A stretch of 44,284 nucleotides of DNA from an uncultured Methylocystaceae bacterium (GCA_903870245.1 CAIQCB010000044.1:1-44284); one strand, 5' to 3'; shown: positions 14,147 to 23,997, counted from the stretch's first letter. Program-made: numbers and translations. Notes: generated by a model from the letters alone, not told the origin.

Positions 14147-15808
14147 TCAGGCGAGCGACGTCGGCGATAATCCACCGATCTCGCGGCAAGAAGAGGTTGT
14201 TACGCTGGTCGATGTTTCCGGCGCAGGAGCCTCGACGACAGATTGCGTAACGCCTCGATATTCACTCCAGACCCAGGCCATGGGCGTTGGCGACAAAGCG
14301 TCGGAGCCTGCACCGGAAACGCTGTCGACGGCTGACGGCGGGTTGGTTAACTCTTTGAAAAAGGATCCCAGGCGATCCTTAAAACCGGTCATCAAACGCA
14401 TCGCCGGCGCGAGCCGAGCCGACAGAGCCGATGCCGACAACAACGCAGTAATCGCCGGCAAGGCCAAGCGATCGGCAACCTTTGAATTGAGCGAAGCGAC
14501 GTCCGATTCGTTCGTTAGCCCATCATTTCCAGACAGAAGGCCGCCTCTGACAGGGCCCCCGGCCGTCCCGCCCGCGACGGCGTCGAGAGCGTTTGCGGTC
14601 GTCGACAGGCTCCCCGCGCTTGCCGATGCCGTCGCATTGGAGGCCCCGTCGGCAGGTAGTTGAACGCCGCGGTAGTTAGTCCAGACCCAGGCCCGGGAAC
14701 CAGGCAAGGCCTCGCCAGAACCCGATGGGGTGGCGTCGATAACATCCACGGTCGTCGGCGCGGCCGTTCTTCTCCTCTTGAACAAGCCTGACAGACGATC
14801 GCGCAAACCGGGCGCAAGGCGCAAAGCCGCCACCGCGCCACCCGACAGGGCGGCAACTAAAAGCAGCGCCGGAATGGCCCAGGAGGAGGTAACATCGGCT
14901 TCGCCGGAGGCAACTGCGGCGGCGTCCAACTCGCCCATAGGCCGGGCGGCTCCCGAGAGAACGCCACTATTGATCGAGCCCGTCGCCAGGAAGGCGTCGG
15001 CGTTCTTCTGCACGGATTGGTCGGTGCCGCCGGCTGGGACCGGCCCGGCTGTCATTTTATGGATGTTTTGTCGCACGGACGCAGACAATTGCCGCGACCG
15101 GTCAATCGGAACCGCCTGCTTCCCTTGGTAAACGAAGGCCCCTTTTTGTTCGACAACGATGTCTCCGGAATGGGCGGTCGGGTCATTTTTGACGATTTTC
15201 AGCGAATGTTGCTGGGACTCCTCCGGCGGATGACACGTGCAGCCCGCAGACACCTTCTCGCGGAATTTGAAGGCCATTGGCAGCGATGTGTATTTTTCTC
15301 CATCCAGATTGCGAGCCGTCTCTATGGAGGAGCCGTGATAGTAAGCCACTGGCGCAGAGGGACACGCATATTCGCAGGATGCCTGTTTGGTTTGTTGCGC
15401 CGATTTGATCAAAGGAAAGAAGTAACCATCGCAGGTGCGAACGCAGAACTCGGTTCCGTTGCCCCACGAGGCGCCATCATCCTCGTGACGCGTCGCGGCA
15501 GCGGAGGCGCGAGGAGGTCTCGCGCTCTCGTTTGAGCGATTAGATCCCTCAGCATCGTCATATCTTTCGGAATGCACTCGCGAAGCATGACCTCCGCGGC
15601 TTCTGTATCGTTCGTGATTAGCCCCGCCGCGAGAAAAATGTTCGGCGTTCCGGTGACCGTAAACACGATGCGAGTTGCTCGAAGGCGCATCATAGCCAAA
15701 GAGTTCCTGCAGAAAATCCTGGGCGCTGGCGCCATATCCGCCAGACAACAAACAAATGAGGGCGAGCGCAAGGGAAGCGGTTCGATATTTAATCATAAGC
15801 TTGGCCAT
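14147..15808 (-). CDS. DUF2865 protein with duplicated AWVW-motif tail
   Basis: 553 aa; secreted or envelope protein of unknown function. A signal peptide is visible (from MIKYRT through ICLLSGGYGASAQ). The DUF2865 core (about residues 115-230) contains FCVRTCDGYFFPL, SCEYACPSAPV and GCTCHPP, all Cys-rich. The C-terminal third is unusual: a module of about 75 residues occurs twice (14657-14881 and 14243-14464), each with a hydrophobic stretch, a basic 'LRDRLSGLF/FKDRLGSFF' segment, an acidic Ser/Gly linker and AWVW(T/S)xYRGV. The stretch around SSWAIPALLLVAALSGGAVAAL could span the membrane. The start at 15808 is tentative; 15796 gives an equally good signal peptide. Confidence 0.82.
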   Translation of the reverse strand: MAKLMIKYRTASLALALICLLSGGYGASAQDFLQELFGYDAPSSNSHRVYGHRNAEHFSRGGANHERYRSRGGHASRVHSERYDDAEGSNRSNESARPPRASAAATRHEDDGASWGNGTEFCVRTCDGYFFPLIKSAQQTKQASCEYACPSAPVAYYHGSSIETARNLDGEKYTSLPMAFKFREKVSAGCTCHPPEESQQHSLKIVKNDPTAHSGDIVVEQKGAFVYQGKQAVPIDRSRQLSASVRQNIHKMTAGPVPAGGTDQSVQKNADAFLATGSINSGVLSGAARPMGELDAAAVASGEADVTSSWAIPALLLVAALSGGAVAALRLAPGLRDRLSGLFKRRRTAAPTTVDVIDATPSGSGEALPGSRAWVWTNYRGVQLPADGASNATASASAGSLSTTANALDAVAGGTAGGPVRGGLLSGNDGLTNESDVASLNSKVADRLALPAITALLSASALSARLAPAMRLMTGFKDRLGSFFKELTNPPSAVDSVSGAGSDALSPTPMAWVWSEYRGVTQSVVEAPAPETSTSVTTSSCREIGGLSPTSLA

Positions 15809-16061
15809 TCCGGGCAATGGGTATTCCCCGTCCCAAGACGGTTTTGTCGCCCGCACCCAAGTTAATCAATAAAAATTTAATCATGATAAAAACAAGAGAT
15901 AATTTTTATAGTCACAGAAATTACCACACGACTCCAGGCTGACTCATTGTCTTCGTTTCCGCTGTTGCAGAAGCCAGTTTGCATTTACCGGGATCATCGA
16001 TCTATCGCAGTGATTGAAAACTTGCTGTGGCTTTCGACACTACGCAAGGATGGAGAATGCA

Positions 16062-16595
16062 ATGTCCATTCGTACACATTGCTTCTGGCGCCCGGCAACC
16101 CGCGGCGATCTTGCCGACATCGTTGCCATCGCAGCGGAAGTTCATCCGGATTTGCCGGAGCGCGCCGCCGTTCTTGAGGAGAAATGCGCTCTCTTTCCCC
16201 AGGGGTGTTTTTGTCTCGAGGGCAACGGGGTTGTAAGAGGATATGCGCTGTCGCATCCCTGGCGCCTTTATGAGGCTCCTCCGCTCGACCATTTTCTGGG
16301 CGCATTGCCGACTGATGCGGATTGCCTGTATCTGCACGATATCGCAGTTCAGGTCGTGTCCCGAGGCAAGGGCGCCGCGCGGGCGATCATACGCAAACTC
16401 GATCTCGTGGCCGGACACGCTGGATTGCCGGCCCTGGCCTTGACCTCTGTCAATCACTCTCGCCAGCTCTGGGAAACCTTGGGCTTCGCGGCGGTTTCCG
16501 ATAAAAGGGTTGGGATCGATACCTACGGCGGCTCGGCGACTTACATGCTTAGACATCCCCTTCGATTAATCGAAGGGGCGGAACAAAGCCCATGA
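16062..16595 (+). CDS. GNAT family N-acetyltransferase
   Basis: A 177-aa acetyl-CoA-dependent acyltransferase. Motif A of the GNAT fold is seen as LYLHDIAVQVVSRGKGAARAI (about residues 94-114), with the R-G-K-G-A pyrophosphate loop; motif B is LALTSVNHSRQLWETLGFAAV. The start at 16062 has GGAG at good spacing; an ATG at 16050 is possible. The acceptor cannot be predicted. The gene stands 37 bases before an SmbP-like secreted protein and may share its promoter, but no functional link is apparent. Confidence 0.85.
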   Translation: MSIRTHCFWRPATRGDLADIVAIAAEVHPDLPERAAVLEEKCALFPQGCFCLEGNGVVRGYALSHPWRLYEAPPLDHFLGALPTDADCLYLHDIAVQVVSRGKGAARAIIRKLDLVAGHAGLPALALTSVNHSRQLWETLGFAAVSDKRVGIDTYGGSATYMLRHPLRLIEGAEQSP

Positions 16596-16631
16596 TTGCC
16601 CGTCGTTCGCAATAACAGGAGCAAGGCCCCC

Positions 16632-16994
16632 ATGATTTTTCGTAATCTATCCCTTCTTTCCCTTGTCTTTGCGGGATTGCTTCTGAGCTTCGGGATGCGG
16701 ACGTCGGCGACCGCCGCCGAACAGGCGTATCTTGAGCAGGCGATCAGCGAGGCGAATGAAGCGATTCAGGCCGGAAAGGCGCAGGAACCGGGTTCGTTGA
16801 TCGAGCACATCGATCAATCTTATGATCGCGCACGCAGCGCGGTGTGGCAAAACCCGACGGATCATATCCGTCAAGGCATCAAATTGTTGCGCAAGGCGTC
16901 TAAGGTAGCCAAGGGCACCAATTCTCCGGCTCGCATGGCCAAGGCCGTGGGCTATGTCGAGGGGGCCAGGACGCATTTCGAAGCCGCGCGTTAG
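16632..16994 (+). CDS. secreted SmbP-like small helical protein
   Basis: 120 aa with a clear signal peptide (MIFRNLSLLSLVFAGLLLS...ATAA). The mature part consists of repeated amphipathic helices (YLEQAISEANEAIQAGKAQE; LIEHIDQSYDRARSA; HIRQGIKLLRKASKVAKG; KAVGYVEGARTHFEAAR). This four-helix repeat pattern matches the small metal-binding protein SmbP, described in Nitrosomonas as a periplasmic copper/metal chelator. Most of the His residues that bind metal there are replaced here by Asn, Gln, Ser or Lys; only three remain in the mature part. It may therefore not chelate metal strongly. AGGA lies upstream of the start. It follows the GNAT gene closely. Confidence 0.7.
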   Translation: MIFRNLSLLSLVFAGLLLSFGMRTSATAAEQAYLEQAISEANEAIQAGKAQEPGSLIEHIDQSYDRARSAVWQNPTDHIRQGIKLLRKASKVAKGTNSPARMAKAVGYVEGARTHFEAAR

Positions 16995-17185
16995 GGACCC
17001 CGGCTCATTCAGCGACCCATCCAGAACACGCTGCTGCGGAAGGCGAGGCGCCTTCGTATCCCGTGCGTGTCCGCTTTGGCGTGACGACAGCCGGCCGAAA
17101 AGGCGTCAAGATGTCGGTCGCAGATAATCGGAACTGGCGAGGCGGACATGCTTGCCTGATCTCGCCCAACTGAAAAAGCGTCGCC

Positions 17186-17617
17186 ATGCAAATCGATTGG
17201 GCTCATTTCACGCCATTGAGCGCGCTCTCCGGCGGCGCGCTGATTGGCGTGTCTTCCGCCATGATGATCCTCGGCGTTGGCCGGGTTGCGGGGATCAGTG
17301 GCGTTGTCGGTGGTCTTTTGCCGCCCAGGCTCAATGACGCCTTATGGCGCGTCGCTTTCCTCGCCGGGTTGCTTTGTGCGCCTGCCGCTTTGTTCTTGTG
17401 GCAGTCGCCAATCGCCCCGTCGTTTTCGACGTCCGGAAGCGTTCTTGCGGCGGCGGGCGCGCTGGTCGGTTTCGGTTCGCGCCTGGGCTCGGGCTGCACC
17501 AGCGGACATGGCGTGTGCGGACTGGCGCGACTATCGCCACGCTCGTTCGTGGCGACGGCGACATTCATGTCCGTCGGCTTCGCCACGGTTTTCGTTGTCC
17601 GCCATCTCCTGGGGTAA
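17186..17617 (+). CDS. YeeE/YedE family transporter, N-terminal half protein
   Basis: A 143-aa membrane protein of the YeeE/YedE (DUF395) family, implicated in uptake of thiosulfate or other sulfur compounds. It has about four membrane segments. The signature GSRLGSGCTSGHGVCGLARL (about residues 99-118) carries the Cys residues that line the thiosulfate path in characterised homologues. Single-chain homologues hold both halves; here the second half is a separate gene six bases downstream, an arrangement common in alphaproteobacteria, often beside ArsR/BigR regulators and persulfide enzymes. No such regulator is found next to it here. Probably a two-gene operon. Confidence 0.88.
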   Translation: MQIDWAHFTPLSALSGGALIGVSSAMMILGVGRVAGISGVVGGLLPPRLNDALWRVAFLAGLLCAPAALFLWQSPIAPSFSTSGSVLAAAGALVGFGSRLGSGCTSGHGVCGLARLSPRSFVATATFMSVGFATVFVVRHLLG

Positions 17618-17623
17618 ATCCGG

Positions 17624-18040
17624 ATGCAGGCGATTTTTATCTATTTCAGCGGTCTGATCTTCGGAGCGGGTCTTTGCGTTTCCGGCATGAACCGGCCAGA
17701 GAAAGTTCTGGGATTTCTCGATCTAGCCGGTTTGTGGGATCCCTCGCTCGCTTTTGTCATGATCGGCGCCATTGGCGTCGGCTTTTTCGCCTTTCGGGCA
17801 GCGTCCTCACGTCAAATTGCATGGCTTGGCGAACCCATGCGCTTGCCGACCAACAACTCGATTGACCGCCGATTACTGGCTGGCAGCGCGATTTTCGGTT
17901 TGGGTTGGGGGCTGGCTGGCGTGTGTCCCGGCCCGGCCATCGTCGATCTGGGCTTCCTTGATCCACATGCTGCAATCTTTGTCGGCGCCATGCTGGCGGG
18001 CATGACGGCTGAGAGATTCCTCTCGCGCGCGAAAAATTAG
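17624..18040 (+). CDS. YeeE/YedE family transporter, C-terminal half protein
   Basis: A 138-aa partner of the preceding gene (DUF6691-type half). It has about four membrane segments. It starts with IFIYFSGLIFGAGLCVSGMNRPEKVLGFLDL, with Cys in the GxGLCxSGM motif, and carries GWGLAGVCPGPAIVDLG near the C-terminus, the second conserved Cys motif of the family. The two halves together should make one inner-membrane permease for thiosulfate or a related sulfur compound. It is convergent with hypE, from which it is separated by 87 bases that contain a small 6-bp hairpin (18063-18078). Confidence 0.88.
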   Translation: MQAIFIYFSGLIFGAGLCVSGMNRPEKVLGFLDLAGLWDPSLAFVMIGAIGVGFFAFRAASSRQIAWLGEPMRLPTNNSIDRRLLAGSAIFGLGWGLAGVCPGPAIVDLGFLDPHAAIFVGAMLAGMTAERFLSRAKN

Positions 18041-18127
18041 CCCCGCGATCCGGATGATGCGACAGTCTCCACAGACTGGCATCTCGATCCGGAACGACGA
18101 TTATAGGCGGATCGTCAATCGATAGCT

Positions 18128-19168
18128 TTAGCAGATTCGCGGCAATTGTTCGCCGGAAAGCCAATCAACGATGCGCCGACCGCCGAATTTTGTTTCCATT
18201 TGAACATAACGATGACGATCCTCAATGACCGTTCCGATCGCCGCCGCATCCTGGCCCAGCGGGTGCGCCCGCATGGCCTCGATCAGCGCCGGCGCGGCGA
18301 CCGGGTCGACGATCGCGACAAGCTTGCCTTCGTTGGCGACGTTGAGCGGATCGAGACCGAGTAACTCGCAAACGGCGGCGACAGCGGGTTTGACGGGAAT
18401 TTCAGCCTCGCTGATTTTGAAACCGACCTGCGATTGCTGTGCGATTTCGTTAAGGGTCGCGGCAAGCCCGCCGCGCGTTGGATCGCGCATCAGTCGGATC
18501 GAGGGCCCGGCGACCGCAATCATGGACGCGGTCAATTCATGCAGGGCGGCGCAATCCGACGCGATCCCGGCGCCGAACCCGAGATTCTGTCGGGCGATCA
18601 TCACCGCGACGCCATGCTCTCCCAGACCGCCGGAGAGAATAACGCAATCGCCGGGCCTGGCGCGCTCTCCCGACAACTCAACCTCGGGCGCGACGGCGCC
18701 GACTCCCGTCGTTGTGATAAAGACCCCGTCCGCTTTACCGCGCTCGACGACCTTCGTATCGCCCGTGACAATCATCGCGCCGGCCGCTCGCGCGGCGGCG
18801 CCCATACTTTCCGCGATGAGGCGTAAATCGGCGAATGGAAAACCCTCCTCGATGATGAAACTCGCCGACAAATACAGCGGCTGCGCGCCGCCCATGGCGA
18901 GATCGTTGATCGTTCCGTTAACGGCGAGCGCGCCGATATCCCCGCCGGGAAAGAAGAGGGGCGACACGACATAACTGTCCGTGCTCATGGCGAGGCGTGC
19001 AGCCGGCGAGGCAAACACCGCCTGATCATTGCCGGCGGCGAGCAGATCATTGGCGAAGGCGGGATAAAAGATATCGTGCGCCAGCCGGGTCGTGGCCCGG
19101 CCGCCGGCGCCATGCGAAAGATCGATCCGGCCCCGGGCGACATCGAGTTTGCGGTCGAATACGATCAT
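18128..19168 (-). CDS. hypE: hydrogenase maturation protein HypE
   Basis: HypE dehydrates the carbamoyl group that HypF attaches to its C-terminal cysteine, making the thiocyanate that becomes the cyanide ligand of the [NiFe] site. The 346-aa protein belongs to the PurM/AIRS ATP-binding fold: LSHGAGGRATTRL near the N-terminus, DSYVVSPLFFPGGDIG, VNGTINDLAMGGAQP, GDTKVVERG and DPTRGGLAATLNEIA. The C-terminus is PRIC with the essential terminal Cys, so the protein looks fully functional. It is the last gene of the leftward operon and its start overlaps hypD's stop by four bases. Confidence 0.97.
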   Translation of the reverse strand: MIVFDRKLDVARGRIDLSHGAGGRATTRLAHDIFYPAFANDLLAAGNDQAVFASPAARLAMSTDSYVVSPLFFPGGDIGALAVNGTINDLAMGGAQPLYLSASFIIEEGFPFADLRLIAESMGAAARAAGAMIVTGDTKVVERGKADGVFITTTGVGAVAPEVELSGERARPGDCVILSGGLGEHGVAVMIARQNLGFGAGIASDCAALHELTASMIAVAGPSIRLMRDPTRGGLAATLNEIAQQSQVGFKISEAEIPVKPAVAAVCELLGLDPLNVANEGKLVAIVDPVAAPALIEAMRAHPLGQDAAAIGTVIEDRHRYVQMETKFGGRRIVDWLSGEQLPRIC

Positions 19169-20319
19169 GCCGCCCCGGCTGGTTCGAGGCGCGGGCGATC
19201 AGCCGGGTCGCGAAAGCGACCATAGGTCCAATGCGCGGCGCAAGCGCCTTCAGAAGAGACCATGCATGAGCCAATGGGAGTCTCCGGCGTGCAGACCGTC
19301 CCGAACAATCGGCACTCCGCCGGTTTACGCGCCCCGCGAAGGACGTCCGCGCAGGCGCAAGCCGGATTGTCGGACATTGTCGGAGTCGACAGAGCAAAGC
19401 GTTTTTCGGCGTCGAAACGGTCGTAATTTTCGTTCAGGCGCAGGGCGCCGTTCGCCACGACGCCAAGACCACGCCAATCGAACCGCTCTCGCAGGGCGAA
19501 GACTTTCGCCGTCGCTTCTTGCGCCAGACGATTGCCACTCGCCGTGACAGCCCGCCTGTACTGATTCTCGACCACGGCGCGACCGTCATTGATCTGATGC
19601 GTTAGCATCAGGATCGCCTGCAACACGTCGAGGGGTTCGAAGCCGGCGATCACAACGGGCTTCGAATGTCGGGCGGCAACGGACTGGAAGGGCGTAATAC
19701 CGGTTACAGTGGCGACGTGGGCGGGTCCCAGGAAACCGTCGAGCCCGGGCGGACCGCCGTCGGTCGACGTCGCCATGATGGCGTCAATTGCCGGCGGCGT
19801 CAGAACATGGTTGCAAATAACGCTGAAGTTACCGAGACCCTTGCGCGCCGCGTAGAGGATGGTTTGCGCCGTCGCCGGCGCCGTGGTCTCGAAACCGATG
19901 GCGAAGAACACCGTCTCTCTCGCCGGATTTTGCTCGGCCACACGAGCGGCGTCCAGCGGCGAATAAACCATACGAACATCGGCGCCGTCGGCTTTGGCCG
20001 TCAACAGGCTTTGACCGCGCGCCGTGGGAACCCGCATCAGATCGCCGTAGACGCAGAGAGTCACGGGTTGCATGCGGGCGAGATCGATAGCCGCCGCAAG
20101 ACGGCCGACAGGCAGCACGCAAACCGGACAACCGGGGCCATGGATCAGTCTTATGGACGCCGGCAATAAATCCTCAACGCCGTAACGTGAGATGGCGTGC
20201 GTGTGACCGCCGCAGAACTCCATGAAGGCGTAGCTGCGGCCGGGCAGGACTGTATCGGCGATCAGGCGCGCCAGCGACCTTGCCAGATCACCGTCACGAT
20301 AGTCGTCGACATGTTTCAC
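19165..20319 (-). CDS. hypD: hydrogenase maturation protein HypD
   Basis: HypD is the scaffold on which, with HypC, the Fe(CN)2CO unit of [NiFe]-hydrogenase is assembled; it carries a [4Fe-4S] cluster. The 384-aa protein holds the conserved motifs FCGGHTHAISRYG (residues about 35-47), HGPGCPVCVLP (about 60-70) and FFAIGFETTAP. The C-terminal Cys-rich cluster region runs from CACADVLRG through ECRLFG to SCMVSSEGACAAHW. Overlaps of four bases with hypC upstream and hypE downstream suggest translational coupling. All expected residues appear present. Confidence 0.97.
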   Translation of the reverse strand: MKHVDDYRDGDLARSLARLIADTVLPGRSYAFMEFCGGHTHAISRYGVEDLLPASIRLIHGPGCPVCVLPVGRLAAAIDLARMQPVTLCVYGDLMRVPTARGQSLLTAKADGADVRMVYSPLDAARVAEQNPARETVFFAIGFETTAPATAQTILYAARKGLGNFSVICNHVLTPPAIDAIMATSTDGGPPGLDGFLGPAHVATVTGITPFQSVAARHSKPVVIAGFEPLDVLQAILMLTHQINDGRAVVENQYRRAVTASGNRLAQEATAKVFALRERFDWRGLGVVANGALRLNENYDRFDAEKRFALSTPTMSDNPACACADVLRGARKPAECRLFGTVCTPETPIGSCMVSSEGACAAHWTYGRFRDPADRPRLEPAGAA

Positions 20320-20552
20320 GTCGCCGTCCCGTCGTATTTTGTTGAGGCGCCGCGGATCAACTCGAGCGTTCGCCGGGCTTCGTCGGGATCAAGACGCGCG
20401 ATGGCGTAGCCGACATGTTGGACGACGTAATCGCCAACCGCGATATTCTCAATCATCATGACGCCGATTGTCATGCAGACGCCGTCCAGTTCGGCGCGCG
20501 CCATCCCCTCAGGCAAAATTTCGGTCACCCGGACCGGAACAGCGAGACACAT
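20316..20552 (-). CDS. hypC: hydrogenase maturation chaperone HypC
   Basis: HypC is a small chaperone that binds HypD during Fe(CN)2CO assembly and then delivers the iron to the large subunit of the hydrogenase. The 78-aa length is normal. The protein starts MCLAVPVRV, with the essential Cys2 that remains after removal of Met, and has the OB-like core GDYVVQHVGYAIARLDPDEA. It starts eight bases after the hypF stop and overlaps hypD by four bases. HupF-type paralogues look alike, but its place between hypF and hypD makes HypC the better name. Confidence 0.96.
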   Translation of the reverse strand: MCLAVPVRVTEILPEGMARAELDGVCMTIGVMMIENIAVGDYVVQHVGYAIARLDPDEARRTLELIRGASTKYDGTAT

Positions 20553-20560
20553 GCCGGCTT

Positions 20561-22807
20561 TTACCTCCCGGCAGGAAGAATACCAGAAATCACCGCCCGC
20601 CGCGCCAGCAGCGCCTGACCAAGCGACAGGCCGCCATCATTGGCCGGCGCCTGCCGTGACAGCAGCGGCGTCCATCCGTCGGCGGACAATCGCCGGCACA
20701 GTTCCTCGACAAGAATGCGGTTCGCCATGCAACCGCCGGCAAGAGCAATGCTTTTAACGCCGAGGGATCGCCCATTTCGGGTTATCCATTCGGCGAGACC
20801 TGCTGCGACCGTGCCGTGAAAAAGATCGGCGCCTTCGGCGACTCCGGGACGGGCGTCCAGCAAATGCGCCAGCAGCGGCAAGAAGTCGAGCGTTCCCCCG
20901 TCGAGCCTGTAGCCGTCGGGCAGAACACTCGGCGCACTGGTCAAATCCTCAAGCTCCATCGCGGCCTGCGCTTCCTCTGTCTGTTCAAGGCGCAGGCCAA
21001 GAATGGCGGCGGCGGCGTCGAAGAGTCGCCCGAGACTGGTCGTTTGCATTGTTCCGGGCTCAAGCGACAGACGCACGACGGCCCTGGCCAGACTGATGTC
21101 GCCGGCCAGTCGGCGAAGGATGGCGTCGTCCAGACGTCCGGAAATTGCAGCGACAGCCAGCCCCATACGCCAGATCTCCCGTGCGGCGCGATCGCCGCCC
21201 GGCAATGGCAGGGGCGCAAGATGTCCGATACGTCGCCAGCCGACGCCGGACACCAGCATCAACTCCCCGCCCCAGGCGCCCCCATCATCGCCATAGCCGT
21301 ACCCATCAAGGACAACGCCCGGCAGAGGGCCCTCCAGACGATATTCGGCGGCGACAGCGGCGATATGCGCCGCATGGTGCTGGACGCGCAACAACGGCAA
21401 TCGGCTTTCCTCCGCATGCCGCGTTGAGGGGAAATCGGGATGAAGATCGCAGGCGGCGGCTTCAGGTTTGATATCGAGCAGACCCAGCAGATGACGCGCC
21501 GTCTCTCGATGACGGCGCCGCGCTTCGGGGCCGTCGAGGTCGCCAATATGCTGGGAGATAAAAGCCTCACGGCCGCGTGTCACGGCGATTGTCGTTTTCT
21601 TGTGCGCCCCGAAAGCGATCACCGACGGGCCCTCGTCGCCCAGATCAATCGGCTCTGGGACAAACCCGCGCGCCCGCCGCAAAAAGGCCGGCGCGCCTCC
21701 GACTATGGCCATGACGCTGTCGTCGACGGGCGTCACGATAGGGCGATCATGCGTCACGATGAGATCGGCGATGTCCGCGAGGCAGTGACGCGCCAGGTCA
21801 TTCTCATGAATGAGCGGTTCGCCCGGAAGGTTGGCGCTGGTGACGACCAGAGCCCTGACCGCCTCTTTGTTCTTCGCGACGGCTGCGAGGCAGTAAAACA
21901 ACAGATGATGAACGGGCGCATAGGCCAAAAAGACGCCGATGCGCGCCAGTCCCGGAGCAATTTCCGGCGCCAGTCCCGGTTTTGACCGCATGAGGACGAT
22001 GGGCGCCGCCGGATGGGCGACGAGTCTCGTCTCCTGCTCTGTCGGAAAGGCAATGCAAGACAGCGCATTGGCATTGGCGACCATCACCGCGAAGGGCTTC
22101 GCCTCGCGTATTTTTTGTTGGCGCAACCGCGCTATGGTTTCGCTCCGATGCGCATCGCAGATCAGATGAAAGCCGCCGATACCTTTCAGGGCGACGATGC
22201 CGCCGTCACTGATCGTCTTCGCGATTTCCGGCGTCCCGACGCTCAGGCGGGGGCCGCAAACCGCGCAGGCGAGAGTCTGCGCGTGAAAGCGACGATTATC
22301 CGGATCGGCGTATTCGCCGGCGCAAGCGTCGCACATCTCAAAGGAGTCCATTGCCGTGCGTCGACGATCAAAGGGCAAGGCCCCGGTGATCGTGAAACGA
22401 GGACCGCAGCTGGCGCAGGTTGTGAAAGGATAAAGATAAAAGCGGCTTTGAGGATCGAACAGATCGGCCAGACATTCCGGACAGGTGGCGACATCGGGAC
22501 CGATACGGGTGCAATTTTCTTCGCTAGCGCTGGAGACGATCCGGAAACCGGTCTCCGGACCTGGGGGAACAGACCGCATGTGGAACTCATCGATCCGGGC
22601 GCCTGCGGGCATGCCGAAGACAAGCTTTTCCTTGAAAAACTCGATATTCCCGCCCTCAATCTCGATGGTAACGCCGCCGCCGTCGTTGCGAACAAAGCCC
22701 CGAAGTCCGAGGGCGCGGGCCAATCTGAATACATAGGGTCGAAATCCGACGCCCTGGACGGTTCCCTTAATCTTGATCCTTGCCCTTGCTGGCGACCGGG
22801 GGATCAT
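20561..22807 (-). CDS. hypF: carbamoyltransferase HypF
   Basis: HypF uses carbamoyl phosphate and ATP to carbamoylate the C-terminal Cys of HypE, the source of the cyanide ligands. The 748-aa chain shows the domains in order: acylphosphatase-like (about 10-95, [20 protein letters not shown]); two zinc fingers (about 100-180, CPEC...CASC and CDAC...CAVC); YrdC-like (about 185-375); and Kae1-like carbamoyltransferase (about 385-748, with [11 protein letters not shown] metal ligands and DGYGYGDDG). The start at 22807 is preferred because it gives a four-base overlap with hypB; an extension to 22864 would lie inside hypB. No missing motif is seen. Confidence 0.97.
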   Translation of the reverse strand: MIPRSPARARIKIKGTVQGVGFRPYVFRLARALGLRGFVRNDGGGVTIEIEGGNIEFFKEKLVFGMPAGARIDEFHMRSVPPGPETGFRIVSSASEENCTRIGPDVATCPECLADLFDPQSRFYLYPFTTCASCGPRFTITGALPFDRRRTAMDSFEMCDACAGEYADPDNRRFHAQTLACAVCGPRLSVGTPEIAKTISDGGIVALKGIGGFHLICDAHRSETIARLRQQKIREAKPFAVMVANANALSCIAFPTEQETRLVAHPAAPIVLMRSKPGLAPEIAPGLARIGVFLAYAPVHHLLFYCLAAVAKNKEAVRALVVTSANLPGEPLIHENDLARHCLADIADLIVTHDRPIVTPVDDSVMAIVGGAPAFLRRARGFVPEPIDLGDEGPSVIAFGAHKKTTIAVTRGREAFISQHIGDLDGPEARRRHRETARHLLGLLDIKPEAAACDLHPDFPSTRHAEESRLPLLRVQHHAAHIAAVAAEYRLEGPLPGVVLDGYGYGDDGGAWGGELMLVSGVGWRRIGHLAPLPLPGGDRAAREIWRMGLAVAAISGRLDDAILRRLAGDISLARAVVRLSLEPGTMQTTSLGRLFDAAAAILGLRLEQTEEAQAAMELEDLTSAPSVLPDGYRLDGGTLDFLPLLAHLLDARPGVAEGADLFHGTVAAGLAEWITRNGRSLGVKSIALAGGCMANRILVEELCRRLSADGWTPLLSRQAPANDGGLSLGQALLARRAVISGILPAGR

Positions 22808-23634
22808 TGAGCCGGGAAATTGGCGCCGGTTCCGTGAGGCGTGCGCGCTTCGATCCACGCGCACAGCGCAGCGAGACCTTCACCCGTGCGGGCGGAAACC
22901 ATGAGGATTTGTAAGCGCGGATTAACGCGCAAGGCGTTCGCCATGCATTCGGCGACATTGAAATCGAGATAGGGCAACAGATCGGACTTGTTCAAGACCA
23001 TCAGATCGGCGGCGGTGAAGATATCCGGATATTTGAGCGGCTTGTCCTCTCCTTCCGTGACCGACAGCACAACGACTTTATGCGCTTCGCCGAGATCGAA
23101 CCCTGCGGGACAGACGAGATTACCGACATTTTCGATGAACAGGACTCCGCTGGCGACGACCGGCAGCGTCTCTAGCGCGTGGCTGACCATATGCGCGTCG
23201 AGATGGCAACCTTTTCCCGTGTTGATCTGGATCGCTTGGACGCCGGTCGCCCGGATACGTTGCGCGTCGGCGTCTGTCTGCTGATCGCCTTCGATGACAA
23301 CGATCGGCAGAGTGGCGCCCAAACGTTCGATCAATCGCGTCAGCAAAGTTGTTTTGCCCGAGCCAGGGCTGGAGAGGAGGTTGAGCGCGAGGGTTTGCGT
23401 TTGCGCCAGTCGCTCGCGATTGCGACGGGCATGAACGTTATTAGCCTCGTAGACGTCGCGTTCGATACGGATCAATCGGGTCTGAAACGGGTTGGCGTCC
23501 GGTTGGCGAGAGGGGGGCGATATCGTCTGCCCGGGAATCCCATGCACATGCGACGGCAGGTGGGAATGAGCACTCGTCTCTGGAGGCGGGTGGTCATGAT
23601 TGTGGGTGGGGCCGCAGCCGCAAATCCCGCACAT
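22804..23634 (-). CDS. hypB: hydrogenase nickel incorporation GTPase HypB
   Basis: HypB hydrolyses GTP to load nickel, together with HypA, into the hydrogenase large subunit. The 276-aa protein begins with the high-affinity nickel motif MCGICGCG. A His-rich segment follows (THNHDHPPP...[10 protein letters not shown]), which can store nickel. The G domain follows: P-loop [16 protein letters not shown] (about residue 90), [24 protein letters not shown] with the metal-site Cys/His, and [11 protein letters not shown] for guanine binding. It overlaps hypA's stop by one base and hypF's start by four. The presence of both nickel sites indicates a complete protein. Confidence 0.97.
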   Translation of the reverse strand: MCGICGCGPTHNHDHPPPETSAHSHLPSHVHGIPGQTISPPSRQPDANPFQTRLIRIERDVYEANNVHARRNRERLAQTQTLALNLLSSPGSGKTTLLTRLIERLGATLPIVVIEGDQQTDADAQRIRATGVQAIQINTGKGCHLDAHMVSHALETLPVVASGVLFIENVGNLVCPAGFDLGEAHKVVVLSVTEGEDKPLKYPDIFTAADLMVLNKSDLLPYLDFNVAECMANALRVNPRLQILMVSARTGEGLAALCAWIEARTPHGTGANFPAQ

Positions 23635-23975
23635 TATTCAATCTCCATATTGACGATGCGCAATTCGTCACCCGCGACCACATCGAGTTTTACGCCGCCG
23701 CACCGGGGGCAGGGGGACAGTCGGGTCTCAAGAATTACGGTATTTCGGCAATCCTGACACCATGCCCGCCCGGTTGTCCGTGAAATCTCGAGTCCCGCGC
23801 CTTCGGCGATGGTGCCGTTGGCCGCCGCAAGCAAGGCAAAACGCAGAGACGAGTCCTCGACGTGACCGAAGGCGCCCAGGGCCACGCGTATGACCCTTAC
23901 GCGATTGGCGTTGTGACCTTCGGCCGCCTGCTCGACAATGGCGATGATTTCGCGGGCCAACGCCAGTTCATGCAT
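23634..23975 (-). CDS. hypA: hydrogenase nickel-insertion protein HypA
   Basis: HypA delivers nickel to the hydrogenase large subunit with HypB. The 113-aa length is standard. The nickel ligand His2 is present in [10 protein letters not shown], the start that defines the family, so 23975 is chosen over a longer frame to 24116. A zinc site is formed by CQDC and CPRC at about residues 73-76 and 90-93. The stop overlaps hypB's start (TAATG). It is the first hyp gene in the operon. A small lipoprotein gene ends 22 bases upstream and may share the transcript. Confidence 0.96.
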   Translation of the reverse strand: MHELALAREIIAIVEQAAEGHNANRVRVIRVALGAFGHVEDSSLRFALLAAANGTIAEGAGLEISRTTGRAWCQDCRNTVILETRLSPCPRCGGVKLDVVAGDELRIVNMEIE

Positions 23976-23997
23976 GGGCGCAAGGGTACAAGGCTGG

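Noticed and set aside
13824-14663. Large plus-strand open frame opposite the DUF2865 gene
   Set aside because: It overlaps the ends of the DUF2778 and DUF2865 genes antisense, has no recognisable domain, and is explained by high GC content.
18225-18974. 249-codon plus-strand frame opposite hypE
   Set aside because: Antisense to a clear hypE; composition is Ala/Ser/Pro-rich and lacks motifs.
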